64,000 nucleotides of DNA from Cereibacter_A azotoformans (GTDB taxonomy: Bacteria > Pseudomonadota > Alphaproteobacteria > Rhodobacterales > Rhodobacteraceae): the NCBI RefSeq assembly GCF_003050905.1, contig NZ_QAOT01000012.1; one strand, written 5' to 3'. Below are positions 1 to 8,547 of this stretch, in pieces. A program made the translations under genes and the position numbers. Below the pieces are notes generated by a model. It saw only the letters and a list, made by a program, of their open reading frames with translations, searched no databases and was not told the origin of the DNA. Position 1 is the first letter of the stretch. Each line of letters begins with the position of its first letter.

Positions 1-250
1 GCTTTGCGTAGATCTGCGCCCCGCCGCACTGGCCCGAGAGGTTCTTGAGGTAGGAGACGGGCGTCGGCCGGCCCTGGAAATGCTTGCGGATGTAGCGCAG
101 CTCGTTAATGAAGTCGGCCGATTTCGAGATCCGGTCGTAGGCCTCGCGGATCGCCGCGAAATGCGGCTCGAGCGGCGGGGGCAGCATGGCGCCGCCGTAG
201 GGGCCGAAGAAGCCTTCGCGCGTGGGATGGGATTTCATGTAGGCGCTCAT
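1..250 (-). CDS. TrpB-family tryptophan synthase beta chain, N-terminal part
   Basis: Partial gene that runs off the left edge; 83 N-terminal codons are visible. The peptide has the TrpB entry signature: FFGPYGG near residue 14, an 'INELRYIRKHFQGRPTP' stretch around residues 48-64, and GGAQIYAK just before the edge, where the PLP-binding region would begin. TrpB joins indole and serine to make tryptophan with PLP in the cytoplasm. The N-terminus (GAMLPPPLEPHF) differs from the usual trpAB-operon TrpB (ETLMP), so this may be a second, divergent beta chain. The start at 250 is preceded by AGGAGGGG. No trpA or trpF is visible on this side. Confidence 0.75.
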   Translation of the reverse strand, partial: MSAYMKSHPTREGFFGPYGGAMLPPPLEPHFAAIREAYDRISKSADFINELRYIRKHFQGRPTPVSYLKNLSGQCGGAQIYAK

Positions 251-495
251 TCGGCCCCTCCTGCTCTGGGTTGGTCGCAGGGACTATCTGCCGCCCAACG
301 CGCGGCTTCCAGCCGGATCGTCGTCGCAGGGAAGAACGGGCGCTCGCTGCCGGATGGCCGCTTGCATTCGACTCGAATACCGGAAGCTTCGCCTTTGCGC
401 AGCGCCGCTCGCCGCGCTAACTTGACCTCATCAGGGCAGGACGCCCGGGGACCTTCAGAGACACATGTGGTGCCGGATGGGAGCATGTGGGGTGG
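251..495. other. Intergenic region, no gene seen
   Basis: Region upstream of the TrpB-type gene. Neither strand has an open frame with a plausible ribosome site or a recognisable protein. The trpB-side promoter should lie here, but I cannot pick a convincing -35/-10 pair. Confidence 0.4.
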
Positions 496-527
496 ATGGA
501 GGGCCCCTCTGGGGTGGGGCCCTCCAT
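496..527 (-). terminator. Hairpin after the DUF4142 gene
   Basis: Perfect 11-bp inverted repeat (ATGGAGGGCCC / GGGCCCTCCAT) around a 10-nt loop, starting 19 nt past the DUF4142 stop. There is no T-run on the exit side, so it may be a weak or Rho-assisted terminator. Confidence 0.5.
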
Positions 528-545
528 TTCAGGATCCTGGCCGTC

Positions 546-1070
546 TCAGCCGGAGGGTGACGTCAGGGCGCGCACCTCTTCCTGGCCTGCAACCATGCCC
601 GGAAGCAGTTCACCGGCGGTGTCTCTAAGGGCGCCCGCCTGACCCGCCGTGGCAAACCCCTGATAGAGTGTCACCTCCTCATCCATGGCGCGGCGCTGGC
701 CCGCGAGATAGAGGTCATCGAACAACTGGTCATTGGCGGCGCGCAGCGTCTGGGCCTCGGCCTCGTGACGGGGCGACATGCGGGCATTGAGGGACAGGCT
801 GTCCTGTTCGGCCGCCTTCACAAGCCGCTCCGCCGTGGCGCGGCGTTCGGCCAGCACCTTCTCGGCAAAGGCACGGACCTGCTCGTTCCGCGTGCGCTGG
901 AGGGCGGTTTCGCTGGCCTCAACGCTGAAGAGCGCGGTGGACACCGCCATTCCGGCGAAGACTTCGGCATTGTCCACGACGACGAGCGGCGGCCCTATCG
1001 CATCGGACTGCGAGAAGGCCACCGGCGTGGCAAGCAGCAGGGCCCCAAGGGCCATCGGCACAAGTCTCAT
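546..1070 (-). CDS. DUF4142-family periplasmic protein
   Basis: A 174-residue protein with an N-terminal signal peptide (LVPMALGALLLATPVAFS) and a helical DUF4142 domain: 'FAEKVLAERRATAERL' around residue 65 and a central helix-rich part. DUF4142 proteins are ferritin-like-fold, usually exported, and often stress-induced in alphaproteobacteria; their biochemical role is unknown. The ATG at 1070 is chosen because the signal peptide begins there; the frame extends upstream to 1253 without export features. A GGAAC-N16-GGTT promoter element lies about 50 nt upstream, shared in type with the divergent DUF3008 gene. Confidence 0.8.
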   Translation of the reverse strand: MRLVPMALGALLLATPVAFSQSDAIGPPLVVVDNAEVFAGMAVSTALFSVEASETALQRTRNEQVRAFAEKVLAERRATAERLVKAAEQDSLSLNARMSPRHEAEAQTLRAANDQLFDDLYLAGQRRAMDEEVTLYQGFATAGQAGALRDTAGELLPGMVAGQEEVRALTSPSG

Positions 1071-1118
1071 CTTCAGGCTCCGGCAGTTCTTCGAGTCATT
1101 CCCGCTCTTGTCCGGCTC

Positions 1119-1143
1119 AACCGCTGCCGTGACGCTCGGTTCC
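1119..1143 (-). promoter_or_regulatory. EcfG-type promoter for the DUF4142 gene
   Basis: On the minus strand the sequence reads GGAAC, 16 nt, GGTT. The published EcfG consensus is GGAAC-N16/17-CGTT, so there is one mismatch in the -10. The predicted start is about 40 nt before the ATG at 1070. Confidence 0.6.
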
Positions 1144-1202
1144 GACGGGGGCACGGTCGGCGGCTGTCCGCCGAGGCTGTCCCGCAGGGGCCGCCGCCCT
1201 CT

Positions 1203-1227
1203 GGAACAAGGCCGGCGCGACGCCGTT
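1203..1227 (+). promoter_or_regulatory. EcfG-type promoter for the DUF3008 gene
   Basis: GGAAC, 16 nt, CGTT: an exact match to the EcfG consensus. It lies 53 nt upstream of the ATG at 1281, in the divergent spacer that also holds the DUF4142 promoter. Confidence 0.7.
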
Positions 1228-1280
1228 GCCCCCGCGAACCGGCCGCCTTCCACCCCATCGACGCAATCCGAGGTCTCGTC

Positions 1281-1466
1281 ATGCCAGCCAGATCCAAGGC
1301 TCAGCAGAAGGCTGCCGGAGCAGCCCTGTCGGCGAAGCGCGGTGACACGAAGAAGACCGAGCTGAAAGGCGCGTCAAGAAGCATGGAAAAATCCATGTCC
1401 GAGAGCCAGCTCGAGGAAATGGCCTCGACACCGCGGAAGGGCAAGCCGGAGCACAAGTCCGGCTGA
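1281..1466 (+). CDS. DUF3008-family small basic protein
   Basis: A 61-residue, Lys/Arg/Ser-rich protein with the DUF3008 pattern: MPARSKAQQKAAGAAL at the start, a central GASRSMEKSMSESQL, then an ASTPRKGKPEH tail. The family is small, soluble, widespread in alphaproteobacteria and of unknown function. The ATG at 1281 matches the family start; the same frame is open further upstream, but that part has no family similarity. An exact EcfG-type promoter lies just upstream, which agrees with a stress role. Confidence 0.85.
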   Translation: MPARSKAQQKAAGAALSAKRGDTKKTELKGASRSMEKSMSESQLEEMASTPRKGKPEHKSG

Positions 1467-1533
1467 TCCGCTTGTCCGAGGCCCGCGCCGCGCCGTCGCT
1501 CCCCGGCGCGGCGCCGTTTGCCTTTGTGGGCGA

Positions 1534-2568
1534 TCAGGAGCGCAGGAAGCCCAGCATGATCCGCTCTTCGCGGCGCAGTTCGGCCAGATCGGTCGGCTCC
1601 ATCGCGGCGAGCTGGTCCCGCCTGTCCTCGGGCTTCAGGTCCGCGAGGCCGAGAATGCGGGGATGGATGTAGGAGGTGCGGCTGATCGTGGGCGTGTTGT
1701 GCAGCCGCTCGGCTGCGGCCTCGGCCATCATCTTCACGGTCAGCCGCCCTTCTGTGGCGCGGGCCAGACCGAAGGCCGCGAGCGACCCGCCCCAGGTGCG
1801 GAAGGTCTTGGCGCTCGCGCCGGGAAGCTCGGTGGCTTCGACCAGATAGTCGTTCACATGGTGCGAGGCCACGCGGCGGACCTGACCTTCCTCGTCGATC
1901 CAGGTGAAGAGGTTGCGGCCGGGGAGATCCTCGATCTCCTGCAGGATGCGGTGCAGGCGGCGGTCCTTCAGCACCTGCCGCACGCGCTTGCCCCCCTTGG
2001 CGCGGAAGTCGAGGCGGACCTCGCCCTCGCGAAGCTTCACATGGCGGGAGAGGAGCGTGGTGGCGCCGAAGGTGCGGTTCGCTTCGGCGTAGGCCGAACT
2101 TCCGACGCGCAGCCAGGTCCGGTCGATCAGCATGGTGAGGGCGGCCAGCGAAAAGGCAAGCTCGCCGGCCTCGGCCTTGAGGTCGTGCGACACGCGGCGG
2201 CGCAGCCGTGGCAGCGCCTCGCCGAAGGCGGGCAGCAGGGCGTATTTTGCCTGGGATCGCCAGCTTCCCCAGTCGGGGTGGTAGCGATACTGCTTGCGGC
2301 CGCGCGCGTCGAACCCGGTCGCCTGAAGGTGCCCGTTCTCGAGCGGGCAGATCCAGACCTTCTCGTAGGCGGGCGGCACCCCCAGCTTCAGGATCCGTGC
2401 CCGCTCTTCGCGCCCGAGAATCCGACCGTCGGGGCCGCGATAGACAAACCCCCGTCCGCAGCGGCGCCGCGTGATGCCGGGCGCGGAGTCGGTGACATAG
2501 ACGAGACCGCGGGGCACCGATGCCTGGGTGCCGTCCGCCATTTCGACGAGAACGCAGCCGTCCTTCAC
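1534..2568 (-). CDS. DNA topoisomerase IB (poxvirus/bacterial type)
   Basis: A 344-residue enzyme that relaxes supercoils through a 3'-phosphotyrosyl intermediate without ATP. The N-terminal TopIB domain (GLVYVTDSAPG...GFVYRGPDG) is followed by the catalytic core, with 'AKGGKRVRQ' near the middle and the active tyrosine in SRTSYIHP near residue 300. I start at the GTG at 2568: AGGAGG lies 7 nt ahead of it, while the longer in-frame ATG (2619) and the inner ATG (2541) lack good ribosome sites. GGAAC-N16-GGTT lies about 50 nt upstream. Bacterial TopIB often belongs to general-stress regulons in alphaproteobacteria. Confidence 0.92.
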   Translation of the reverse strand: MKDGCVLVEMADGTQASVPRGLVYVTDSAPGITRRRCGRGFVYRGPDGRILGREERARILKLGVPPAYEKVWICPLENGHLQATGFDARGRKQYRYHPDWGSWRSQAKYALLPAFGEALPRLRRRVSHDLKAEAGELAFSLAALTMLIDRTWLRVGSSAYAEANRTFGATTLLSRHVKLREGEVRLDFRAKGGKRVRQVLKDRRLHRILQEIEDLPGRNLFTWIDEEGQVRRVASHHVNDYLVEATELPGASAKTFRTWGGSLAAFGLARATEGRLTVKMMAEAAAERLHNTPTISRTSYIHPRILGLADLKPEDRRDQLAAMEPTDLAELRREERIMLGFLRS

Positions 2569-2617
2569 CTTCCGTCCTCCTGTCGCGGCCCTGGTCCCTG
2601 GGCAGGCCGTCGCGGTC

Positions 2618-2642
2618 AACCGGCGGAACGGGTGCCGGTTCC
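2618..2642 (-). promoter_or_regulatory. EcfG-type promoter for topoisomerase IB
   Basis: Minus strand GGAAC, 16 nt, GGTT. It interleaves with the oppositely directed element at 2625-2649, so two sigma-factor footprints would overlap almost completely. Confidence 0.55.
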
Positions 2643-2649
2643 CGGCGTT
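2625..2649 (+). promoter_or_regulatory. EcfG-type promoter for the MFS gene
   Basis: Plus strand GGAAC, 16 nt, CGTT: an exact consensus match, about 95 nt before the proposed TTG start at 2744. Confidence 0.6.
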
Positions 2650-2743
2650 GTCGGAGGATTTCGGGCGGCCTTCGGGGCATCCCTTGCCAGCCGCGCCCGC
2701 GCGCCCTACCCATTGGGCAGCCGGCCCGACAGAAGGTTGTCCC

Positions 2744-4369
2744 TTGCCCGACCGTGTCTCACCCCTCGCGCCCTTCCGCCTTCCGACCTACCGCAACCTG
2801 TGGATGGCGAGCATCGTCTCGAACTTCGGCGGGCTGGTGCAGGCCGTGGGCGCAGGCTGGATGATGACGGAACTCACCCATTCCGCGGGAATGGTGGCGC
2901 TGGTGCAGGCCTCGACCACGCTGCCGATCATGCTCTTCTCGCTGCCGTCGGGCGCCCTGGCCGACAGCCTGAACCGGCGGCGCCTCATGCTGACGGCGCA
3001 GCTGTTCATGCTGACCGTCTCGGCGGCGCTGGCATTTGCGGCCTTTGCCGGGCTGCTCACGCCCTGGCTGCTGCTGACCTTCACCTTCCTGATCGGCGTG
3101 GGGGTGGCGCTGCACAATCCCTCATGGCAGGCCTCGGTCGGAGATATCGTCCCGCGTGCGGACCTGCCGTCGGCGGTCGCGCTCAACAGCATGGGCTTCA
3201 ACCTGATGCGCAGCGTCGGGCCGGCGCTGGGCGGGCTGATCGTCGCCGCCGGCGGCGCGGCCGCAGCCTTTGCAATCAATGCGGCGAGCTACCTGCCGCT
3301 GGTCCTCGCGCTGTTCTTCTGGCGGCCGGACTATGCGCCGCGCCGCCTTCCGCGCGAGGCGCTGGGATCGGCCGTCGCGGCGGGTCTGCGCTATGTCTCG
3401 ATGTCGCCGGTGCTGCTGAAGGTGCTGTTCCGGGGCTTTCTCTTCGGACTGGCCGCGGTCAGCCTGCTTGCGCTTCTGCCCATCGTGGCCCGCGACCTGG
3501 TGGCCGGGGGCGCCTTCACCTACGGGGCGCTGCTGGGCTGCTTCGGGGTGGGGGCGATCGGCGGGGCCTTTGCCGGTGCCCGCCTGCGCGAACGGTTCCA
3601 GAACGAGACCATCGTGCGCGCGGGCTTCCTGCTCTTTGCGGCGGCGCTGGTGGGCCTCGGCCTTTCGCGGGACCTCTGGCTGTCGGGGCTGATGCTGTTG
3701 CCGGCCGGTGCGGCCTGGGTGCTGGCGCTGTCGCTCTTCAATGTGAGCGTGCAGCTGGCGACTCCGCGGTGGGTCGTCGGGCGAGCCCTTGCGCTCTATC
3801 AGACGGCGACCTTCGGCGGGATGGCAGCGGGCAGCTTCCTCTGGGGTCAGGCCGCCGAGGCGGGCGGCGTGGCCCAGGCGCTGTTCGGCGCCGCGGCCGT
3901 GCTGGTGGTGGGGGCGATCGTTGGCCTGCGGATGCCGTTGCCCGCCTTCGGGATGGAGGACCTCGATCCGCTCGGCCGCTTTGTCGAGCCGAAGCTGCCG
4001 GTCGATCTGAGGACGCGGTCGGGCCCGATCATGGTGACGGTGGAATATGATGTCGCACCGGAGAATGTGGAGCCGTTCCTCGCCGCGATGGCCGACCGGC
4101 GCCGGATCCGGATCCGGGACGGGGCCCGGCAGTGGGTGCTGCTGCGGGATCTGGAACGGCCCGGGATCTGGGCCGAAAGCTATCATGTGGCCACCTGGGC
4201 CGAATATCTGCGCCACCACGAGCGGCGGACGAAGGCGGATGCCGAGGTGACCGACCGGCTGTTGGCGCTGCATGAGGGGCCGGGCAAGCCGCGCGTCCGC
4301 CGGATGATCGAGCGCCAGACGGTGCCGCTGCACGACGATCTGCCGCTGAAGCCCGAGGAGCTGACCTGA
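2744..4369 (+). CDS. MFS_3-family (EntS-like) exporter with C-terminal soluble domain
   Basis: About 541 residues. Residues 1-410 form a 12-helix major facilitator of the MFS_3/DUF894 type, with a LADSLNRRR loop in the place of MFS motif A. A soluble tail of about 120 residues (from MVTVEYDVAPENVEPFL) resembles a dimeric alpha-beta barrel and is common in this family. Members export siderophores or small hydrophobic compounds; the substrate here is unknown. The start is proposed as the TTG at 2744, with AGAAGG 7 nt upstream; the frame is open further up, but that stretch lacks membrane or family features. The promoter is EcfG-type. Confidence 0.8.
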   Translation: MPDRVSPLAPFRLPTYRNLWMASIVSNFGGLVQAVGAGWMMTELTHSAGMVALVQASTTLPIMLFSLPSGALADSLNRRRLMLTAQLFMLTVSAALAFAAFAGLLTPWLLLTFTFLIGVGVALHNPSWQASVGDIVPRADLPSAVALNSMGFNLMRSVGPALGGLIVAAGGAAAAFAINAASYLPLVLALFFWRPDYAPRRLPREALGSAVAAGLRYVSMSPVLLKVLFRGFLFGLAAVSLLALLPIVARDLVAGGAFTYGALLGCFGVGAIGGAFAGARLRERFQNETIVRAGFLLFAAALVGLGLSRDLWLSGLMLLPAGAAWVLALSLFNVSVQLATPRWVVGRALALYQTATFGGMAAGSFLWGQAAEAGGVAQALFGAAAVLVVGAIVGLRMPLPAFGMEDLDPLGRFVEPKLPVDLRTRSGPIMVTVEYDVAPENVEPFLAAMADRRRIRIRDGARQWVLLRDLERPGIWAESYHVATWAEYLRHHERRTKADAEVTDRLLALHEGPGKPRVRRMIERQTVPLHDDLPLKPEELT

Positions 4370-4371
4370 GA

Positions 4372-4420
4372 GCGGGGGCGCTGCCCCCGCACCCCCGGGA
4401 TATTTGGGCAGAGTGAAAGG
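4372..4420 (+). repeat. Bipartite 3' element, copy 1 (hairpin plus GGATATTTGG core)
   Basis: Perfect 8-bp hairpin GCGGGGGC/GCCCCCGC (4372-4390), followed at once by CCCCCGGGATATTTGGGC and AGAGTGAAAGG. It lies between the convergent MFS and purU ends. The same layout recurs near 19.6 kb and 58.1 kb. It probably terminates transcription and behaves as a dispersed intergenic repeat. Confidence 0.7.
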
Positions 4421-4438
4421 GGCAGGCTTTCGGGCGGC

Positions 4439-5323
4439 TCAGCCCATGCGTTCGGAGGCGTGGGCGCCGGGCGAGGCGGGAAAGACCACCGTCTTGTTGC
4501 CGTTCAGGAAGACCCGGTGGTGGATGTGGGCGTGGATCGCGCGGGCGAGCACCGAGGCTTCCACGTCGCGGCCGAGGCTCACATAATCGTCCGGGCTCTG
4601 GGCGTGGGTGATGCGGACCGTATCCTGCTCGATGATCGGGCCTTCGTCGAGGTCGGCGGTGACATAATGGGCCGTGGCCCCGATCAGCTTCACGCCGCGC
4701 TGGTAGGCCTGCTTGTAGGGGTTCGCGCCCTTGAAGGAGGGCAGGAAGGAATGGTGAATGTTGATGATCCGGCCCGACATCCGTTCGCAGAAGGAATCCG
4801 ACAGGACCTGCATGTAGCGGGCGAGGACCACCAGTTCGGCGCCCGTCTCTTCCACCAGCGCAAGCAGGCGCGCCTCGGCGTCGGGCTTGTTCTCCTTCGT
4901 GACCCGGATGAGGTGGAAGGGAATGTCGTGGTTCACCACGAGCTTCTGGTAGGTCAGGTGGTTCGAGACGACGCCCACGATCTCGATCGGCAGCGCCCCG
5001 ATCCGCCAACGGTAGAGCAGGTCGTTCAGGCAGTGGCCGAAGTTCGACACCATCAGCAGGACCTTGAGTTTCCGGGAGCTGTCGAAGATCTGCCAGCCCA
5101 TCTCGAAGTCCGGGGCGATGCGGGCGAAGCTGTCGTTCAGCGCATCAAGGGTGGCGCCGGTCTCGGACTGGAAGCCCACGCGCATGAAGAAGCGCCCGGT
5201 TTCCTGATCGTCGAACTGCGCCGAGTCGGTGATGTTGCAGCCATTGTCGGCGAGGAAGTTCGAGATGGCGGCGACGATGCCCCGGCGGGTCGGGCAGGTG
5301 ACGGTGAGGACGAACTTCGACAT
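4439..5323 (-). CDS. purU: Formyltetrahydrofolate deformylase
   Basis: A 294-residue enzyme that hydrolyses 10-formyl-THF to formate and THF, feeding PurT and balancing one-carbon pools. An ACT domain (about residues 1-80, starting FVLTVTCPTRRG) precedes a formyltransferase fold. Catalytic Asn-His-Asp are visible in NIHHSFLPSFKG and in TADLDEGPI. The ATG at 5323 is chosen because the ACT domain begins directly after it; the upstream extension to 5386 carries no domain. It converges on the MFS gene across a repeat-type terminator. Confidence 0.95.
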   Translation of the reverse strand: MSKFVLTVTCPTRRGIVAAISNFLADNGCNITDSAQFDDQETGRFFMRVGFQSETGATLDALNDSFARIAPDFEMGWQIFDSSRKLKVLLMVSNFGHCLNDLLYRWRIGALPIEIVGVVSNHLTYQKLVVNHDIPFHLIRVTKENKPDAEARLLALVEETGAELVVLARYMQVLSDSFCERMSGRIINIHHSFLPSFKGANPYKQAYQRGVKLIGATAHYVTADLDEGPIIEQDTVRITHAQSPDDYVSLGRDVEASVLARAIHAHIHHRVFLNGNKTVVFPASPGAHASERMG

Positions 5324-5459
5324 GGGGCTCCCTCGGATTGGTCTTTCCGAAGGGGCTATAGCGCCGAGGCCCGCACGGCACATCACAAAGCGACGTGCGA
5401 AACGCGAAATCTGACATCGGGTCGCAGGCGCCCGAGGCCATGCCCCGGGCGCCGCTGTT

Positions 5460-6842
5460 TCAGCCGAAGACGCGGGTCAGGGCGCGGTCGATCGCATCCG
5501 TGATCTGGTCGATGTCGTCGGGCGTGGCGATCAGCGCCGGAGACAGGCAGAGCGTGTTGTTGAAGCCCGGCAGGCTTCGGTTGGTCATGCCGATGATGAC
5601 GCCCTGTGCGTTCACGTCGGCCACCACGGCCGCCACGCGCCTTTCGTCCATCGGCTCCTTCGTGGCCCGGTCGGCCACCAGTTCCGCCCCGCAGAACAGG
5701 CCCTTGCCGCGCACGTCACCGATCACGGCGTGCTTCTCCTGCAGCGCGGTGAGGTTCGCGATCACGCGCGCGCCCATCTTCAGCGTGTTCTCGAGAAGGC
5801 CCTCCTCCTCGATGATCCGCATGTTCTCGAGCGCCGCGACCGGCCCTGCGGTGCAGCCGCCGAAGGTCGAGATGTCGCGGAAGTAGCTCATCGGATCGTC
5901 CGGGTTGTCCTTGAACATCTCGAACACGGCCTCGGTCGTGACCGTGCAGGAGATGGCGGCGTAGCCCGAGGCCACGCCCTTGGCCATGGTCACGAAATCG
6001 GGCTTCACCCCGAAGTTCTGGTAGCCGAACCAGGTACCGGTGCGGCCGAGACCGCAGACCACCTCGTCGATGTGCAGAAGGATCTCGTATTTCCGGCAGA
6101 TCTCCTGCACCCGCTCCCAGTAGCCGGCCGGGGGCACGATCACGCCGCCGCCCGCCGTCACAGGCTCGAGGCAGAGCGCGCCGATCGTGTCGGGGCCCTC
6201 GCGCAGGATCACCTCTTCGATCGCGTCGGCCGCCCGCTCGCCGTAGTTCTCGACGTCCCATTGCTTGCGGTATTCGAGGCAGTGCGGGACCATCACGAAG
6301 CCCGGCGTCAGGGGGCCGTACTGCTCGGCGCGCTGGGGCTGGCCGGAGGTGGCGAGCGCGGTGATCGTGGTGCCGTGGTAGTCGCGTTCGCGGAACAGGA
6401 TCTTGTTCTTGCGCCCGCCGTGGTGCCGGTGCGAGATCTGGCGCACCATCTTGTAGACCTTCTCGTTCGCCTCGGAGCCCGAGTTCGAATAATAGACGCG
6501 CGAGAGGCCCGGCATCTTCTCGATCAGCCGCTTCGAGAAGAGCGAGGCCGGGATCGAGCCCGCGGAATGGGCGAAATAGTTCATGCGGATCAGCTGGTCG
6601 CGCACGGCGTTGGCGATGCTCTCGCGGCCATAGCCCACGTTGACCGTCCAGACGCCGCCCGAGACCGCGTCGAGATACTCCTTGCCCGCCGCGTCCCAGA
6701 CGCGCATGCCCTTGCCTTCGACGATGATCCGGGGATCGACCGTCTCATACTGCTTGTGCTGGCTCAGGTGGTGCCACATGTGCGCGCGGTCGGCCTCGAT
6801 GACCTCGCTGAGGTCGTTCGCCTGTGCCAAGCCTTCCATCAT
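5460..6842 (-). CDS. tpa: Taurine--pyruvate aminotransferase (class III)
   Basis: A 460-residue PLP aminotransferase, fold type I. Its N-terminal pattern (ADRAHMWHHLSQHKQ, VDPRIIVEGKGMRVWD) and the MAKGVASGY lysine motif closely match Tpa, which moves the amino group of taurine to pyruvate, giving sulfoacetaldehyde and alanine. Two tandem ATG codons are possible (6842 or 6839), with GGGAG upstream. It lies downstream of an ABC importer in the same direction, but a good terminator separates them. No xsc (sulfoacetaldehyde acetyltransferase) is present in the window. Other omega-amino acid substrates cannot be ruled out. Confidence 0.8.
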   Translation of the reverse strand: MMEGLAQANDLSEVIEADRAHMWHHLSQHKQYETVDPRIIVEGKGMRVWDAAGKEYLDAVSGGVWTVNVGYGRESIANAVRDQLIRMNYFAHSAGSIPASLFSKRLIEKMPGLSRVYYSNSGSEANEKVYKMVRQISHRHHGGRKNKILFRERDYHGTTITALATSGQPQRAEQYGPLTPGFVMVPHCLEYRKQWDVENYGERAADAIEEVILREGPDTIGALCLEPVTAGGGVIVPPAGYWERVQEICRKYEILLHIDEVVCGLGRTGTWFGYQNFGVKPDFVTMAKGVASGYAAISCTVTTEAVFEMFKDNPDDPMSYFRDISTFGGCTAGPVAALENMRIIEEEGLLENTLKMGARVIANLTALQEKHAVIGDVRGKGLFCGAELVADRATKEPMDERRVAAVVADVNAQGVIIGMTNRSLPGFNNTLCLSPALIATPDDIDQITDAIDRALTRVFG

Positions 6843-6890
6843 CCGTGCTCCCTGTCGGTGTGTCCGGTCGAGTTTGAGGGGCGATCCGCT

Positions 6891-6921
6891 GAAAAGGCAA
6901 CAGGCCGGTTGAGCCGGCCTG
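6891..6921 (-). terminator. Terminator between the permease and tpa
   Basis: On the minus strand an 8-bp perfect stem CAGGCCGG/CCGGCCTG with a 5-nt loop is followed by TTGCCTTTTC. This is a good intrinsic terminator after the ABC operon. Read-through or a separate promoter would be needed for tpa. Confidence 0.65.
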
Positions 6922-6943
6922 TGCATTTCGCGCTTCGTGAATG

Positions 6944-7708
6944 TCAGTGCTGCGGACGCTCGGCCCAGCCGGCGAAGATCCGCTCGAGCGCGACCACGGC
7001 GTAGTAGAGCAGGATCCCGAGGAAGGCGAGCGCGATGAGGACGGCGAACATCAGGGGATAGTCGCCGTTCGTCTCGCCCGACTTGAAGAGCGCGCCGAGG
7101 CCGCGACCGTGCGGGCTGACGATCTCGACGAGGTTCGTGCCGATGAAGGCGAGCGTGACCGAGACCTTCAGCGCGCCGAAGAACTCGGGCAGGGTCTTGG
7201 GCAGGGCGATCTTCCAGAAGATCGTGAGCTTCGAGGCGCCGAGCGACCGGAGGATGTCGCGGTATTCCGGCTCGAGCGTGGAAAGGCCGATGCCGACCGA
7301 GACCGCGATCGGGAAGAACGAGATCAGGAAGGCCATCAGCACGGTGTTGAAATCGTGCTGGCCGATGAAGATCAGCGCCAGCACCGGCACCAGCGTGGCC
7401 TTGGGAATGGCGTTGAAGCCTACCAGCAGCGGATAGAGCCCGTCGCGGGCGATGCGCGAGAAGCCCATCACCATGCCCAGAAGCGTGCCGAACAGGACGG
7501 CGAGCCCGAGGCCCGCCACCGTCCGCCACAGCGTCTGCCAGCCCATCGTCAGGAACAGCTCCCAGTAGCGGGCGTAGGCGGGCGGCAGGTCCGAGGGCGA
7601 GGCCATCTTGTAGTTGGGCCAGCCGTTCCACCAGACGATCCCCTCCCAGAGCGCGAGGAACATCAGGATCGCGGCGAGGGGCACGCCGATCTTGCGGGCG
7701 ACTTCCAT
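6944..7708 (-). CDS. ABC transporter permease, taurine/nitrate type
   Basis: A 254-residue inner-membrane permease of the TauC/SsuC/NrtB (BPD_transp_1) family with about six helices. The EAA-type loop is seen around 'EYRDILRSLGASKLTIFWKI'. The ATG at 7708 overlaps the ATPase stop (TGATG), so translation is coupled; longer frames upstream lie inside the ATPase gene. With the next two genes it forms a complete importer. Because a Tpa-like aminotransferase follows, taurine or a related amino-sulfonate is the likely cargo, by inference only. Confidence 0.9.
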   Translation of the reverse strand: MEVARKIGVPLAAILMFLALWEGIVWWNGWPNYKMASPSDLPPAYARYWELFLTMGWQTLWRTVAGLGLAVLFGTLLGMVMGFSRIARDGLYPLLVGFNAIPKATLVPVLALIFIGQHDFNTVLMAFLISFFPIAVSVGIGLSTLEPEYRDILRSLGASKLTIFWKIALPKTLPEFFGALKVSVTLAFIGTNLVEIVSPHGRGLGALFKSGETNGDYPLMFAVLIALAFLGILLYYAVVALERIFAGWAERPQH

Positions 7709-8496
7709 CAGTGCACCTCCCCCTCGCGCCCCTGCGCGATGCGGATCTGGTCGCGCAGGATGTGCAGCATGTCGGTCGCCTCGGGCGTGTAGAGGACGTC
7801 GATGCGCCGGTCGGCGGGCAGGCCCACGTTCAGGATGAACTGGGTGCTGGCCGGGCGGCCCGACAGCACGATCACCTGATCGCCGAGGAAGACGCTCTCG
7901 CGCAGGTCGTGGGTGATCAGCACGCAGGTGAAGGGCTCGGCGGCGCGCAGGTCGCGCATCGTCTGCCACAGATCCTCGCGGGTGAAATTGTCGAGCGCGC
8001 CGAAGGGCTCATCCATGATCAGCACGTCGGGCTTGTGCACGATCGCGCGGCAGAGTGAGGCGCGCTGGCGCATCCCCCCCGAAAGCTGGCTCGGGCGCTT
8101 GGCCTCGAAGCCCTTGAGGCCCACCATTTCCAGCAGCGCCATCGCGCGGTCCACCCGGTCCTTGCGTGGCATCCGCGGGGCCACGATCTCGAGGGGCAGG
8201 ATCACGTTCTCGAGGATCGTGCGCCATTCGAGCAGCACCGGGTTCTGGAACGCCATCCCCACCGTCCGGCGCGGCGAGGTCACGCGCTCGCCATGCAGCC
8301 AGACCTCGCCGCGGTCGGGCTTCATCAGCCCCGCCACCAGCCGTGTGAGGGTGGACTTGCCGCAGCCCGAGGGGCCCACGACGGCGCAGAACTCGCCTTC
8401 GGGAACGGCGATGTTCAGATCCTCCAGCACCGGCAGCGGGCCGAGCGGCGTCCGATAGGCGTGGGTCACGCCCCTGATGTCGATGAGATTGGCCAT
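7708..8496 (-). CDS. ABC transporter ATP-binding protein, taurine/nitrate type
   Basis: A 262-residue cytoplasmic ATPase. Walker A is GPSGCGKS (about residue 42), the signature is LSGGMRQR, Walker B is VLIMDEP, and the switch His is in LITHDLRE. It powers import with the overlapping permease gene. The family is TauB/SsuB/NrtD-like. Its start lies 51 nt after the end of the binding-protein gene, as expected for an operon. Confidence 0.93.
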   Translation of the reverse strand: MANLIDIRGVTHAYRTPLGPLPVLEDLNIAVPEGEFCAVVGPSGCGKSTLTRLVAGLMKPDRGEVWLHGERVTSPRRTVGMAFQNPVLLEWRTILENVILPLEIVAPRMPRKDRVDRAMALLEMVGLKGFEAKRPSQLSGGMRQRASLCRAIVHKPDVLIMDEPFGALDNFTREDLWQTMRDLRAAEPFTCVLITHDLRESVFLGDQVIVLSGRPASTQFILNVGLPADRRIDVLYTPEATDMLHILRDQIRIAQGREGEVH

Positions 8497-8547
8497 GCGC
8501 TTTCCGGCAGGGAGGGACGCCGGGCGGCGTCCCCGATCATTCGAAGG

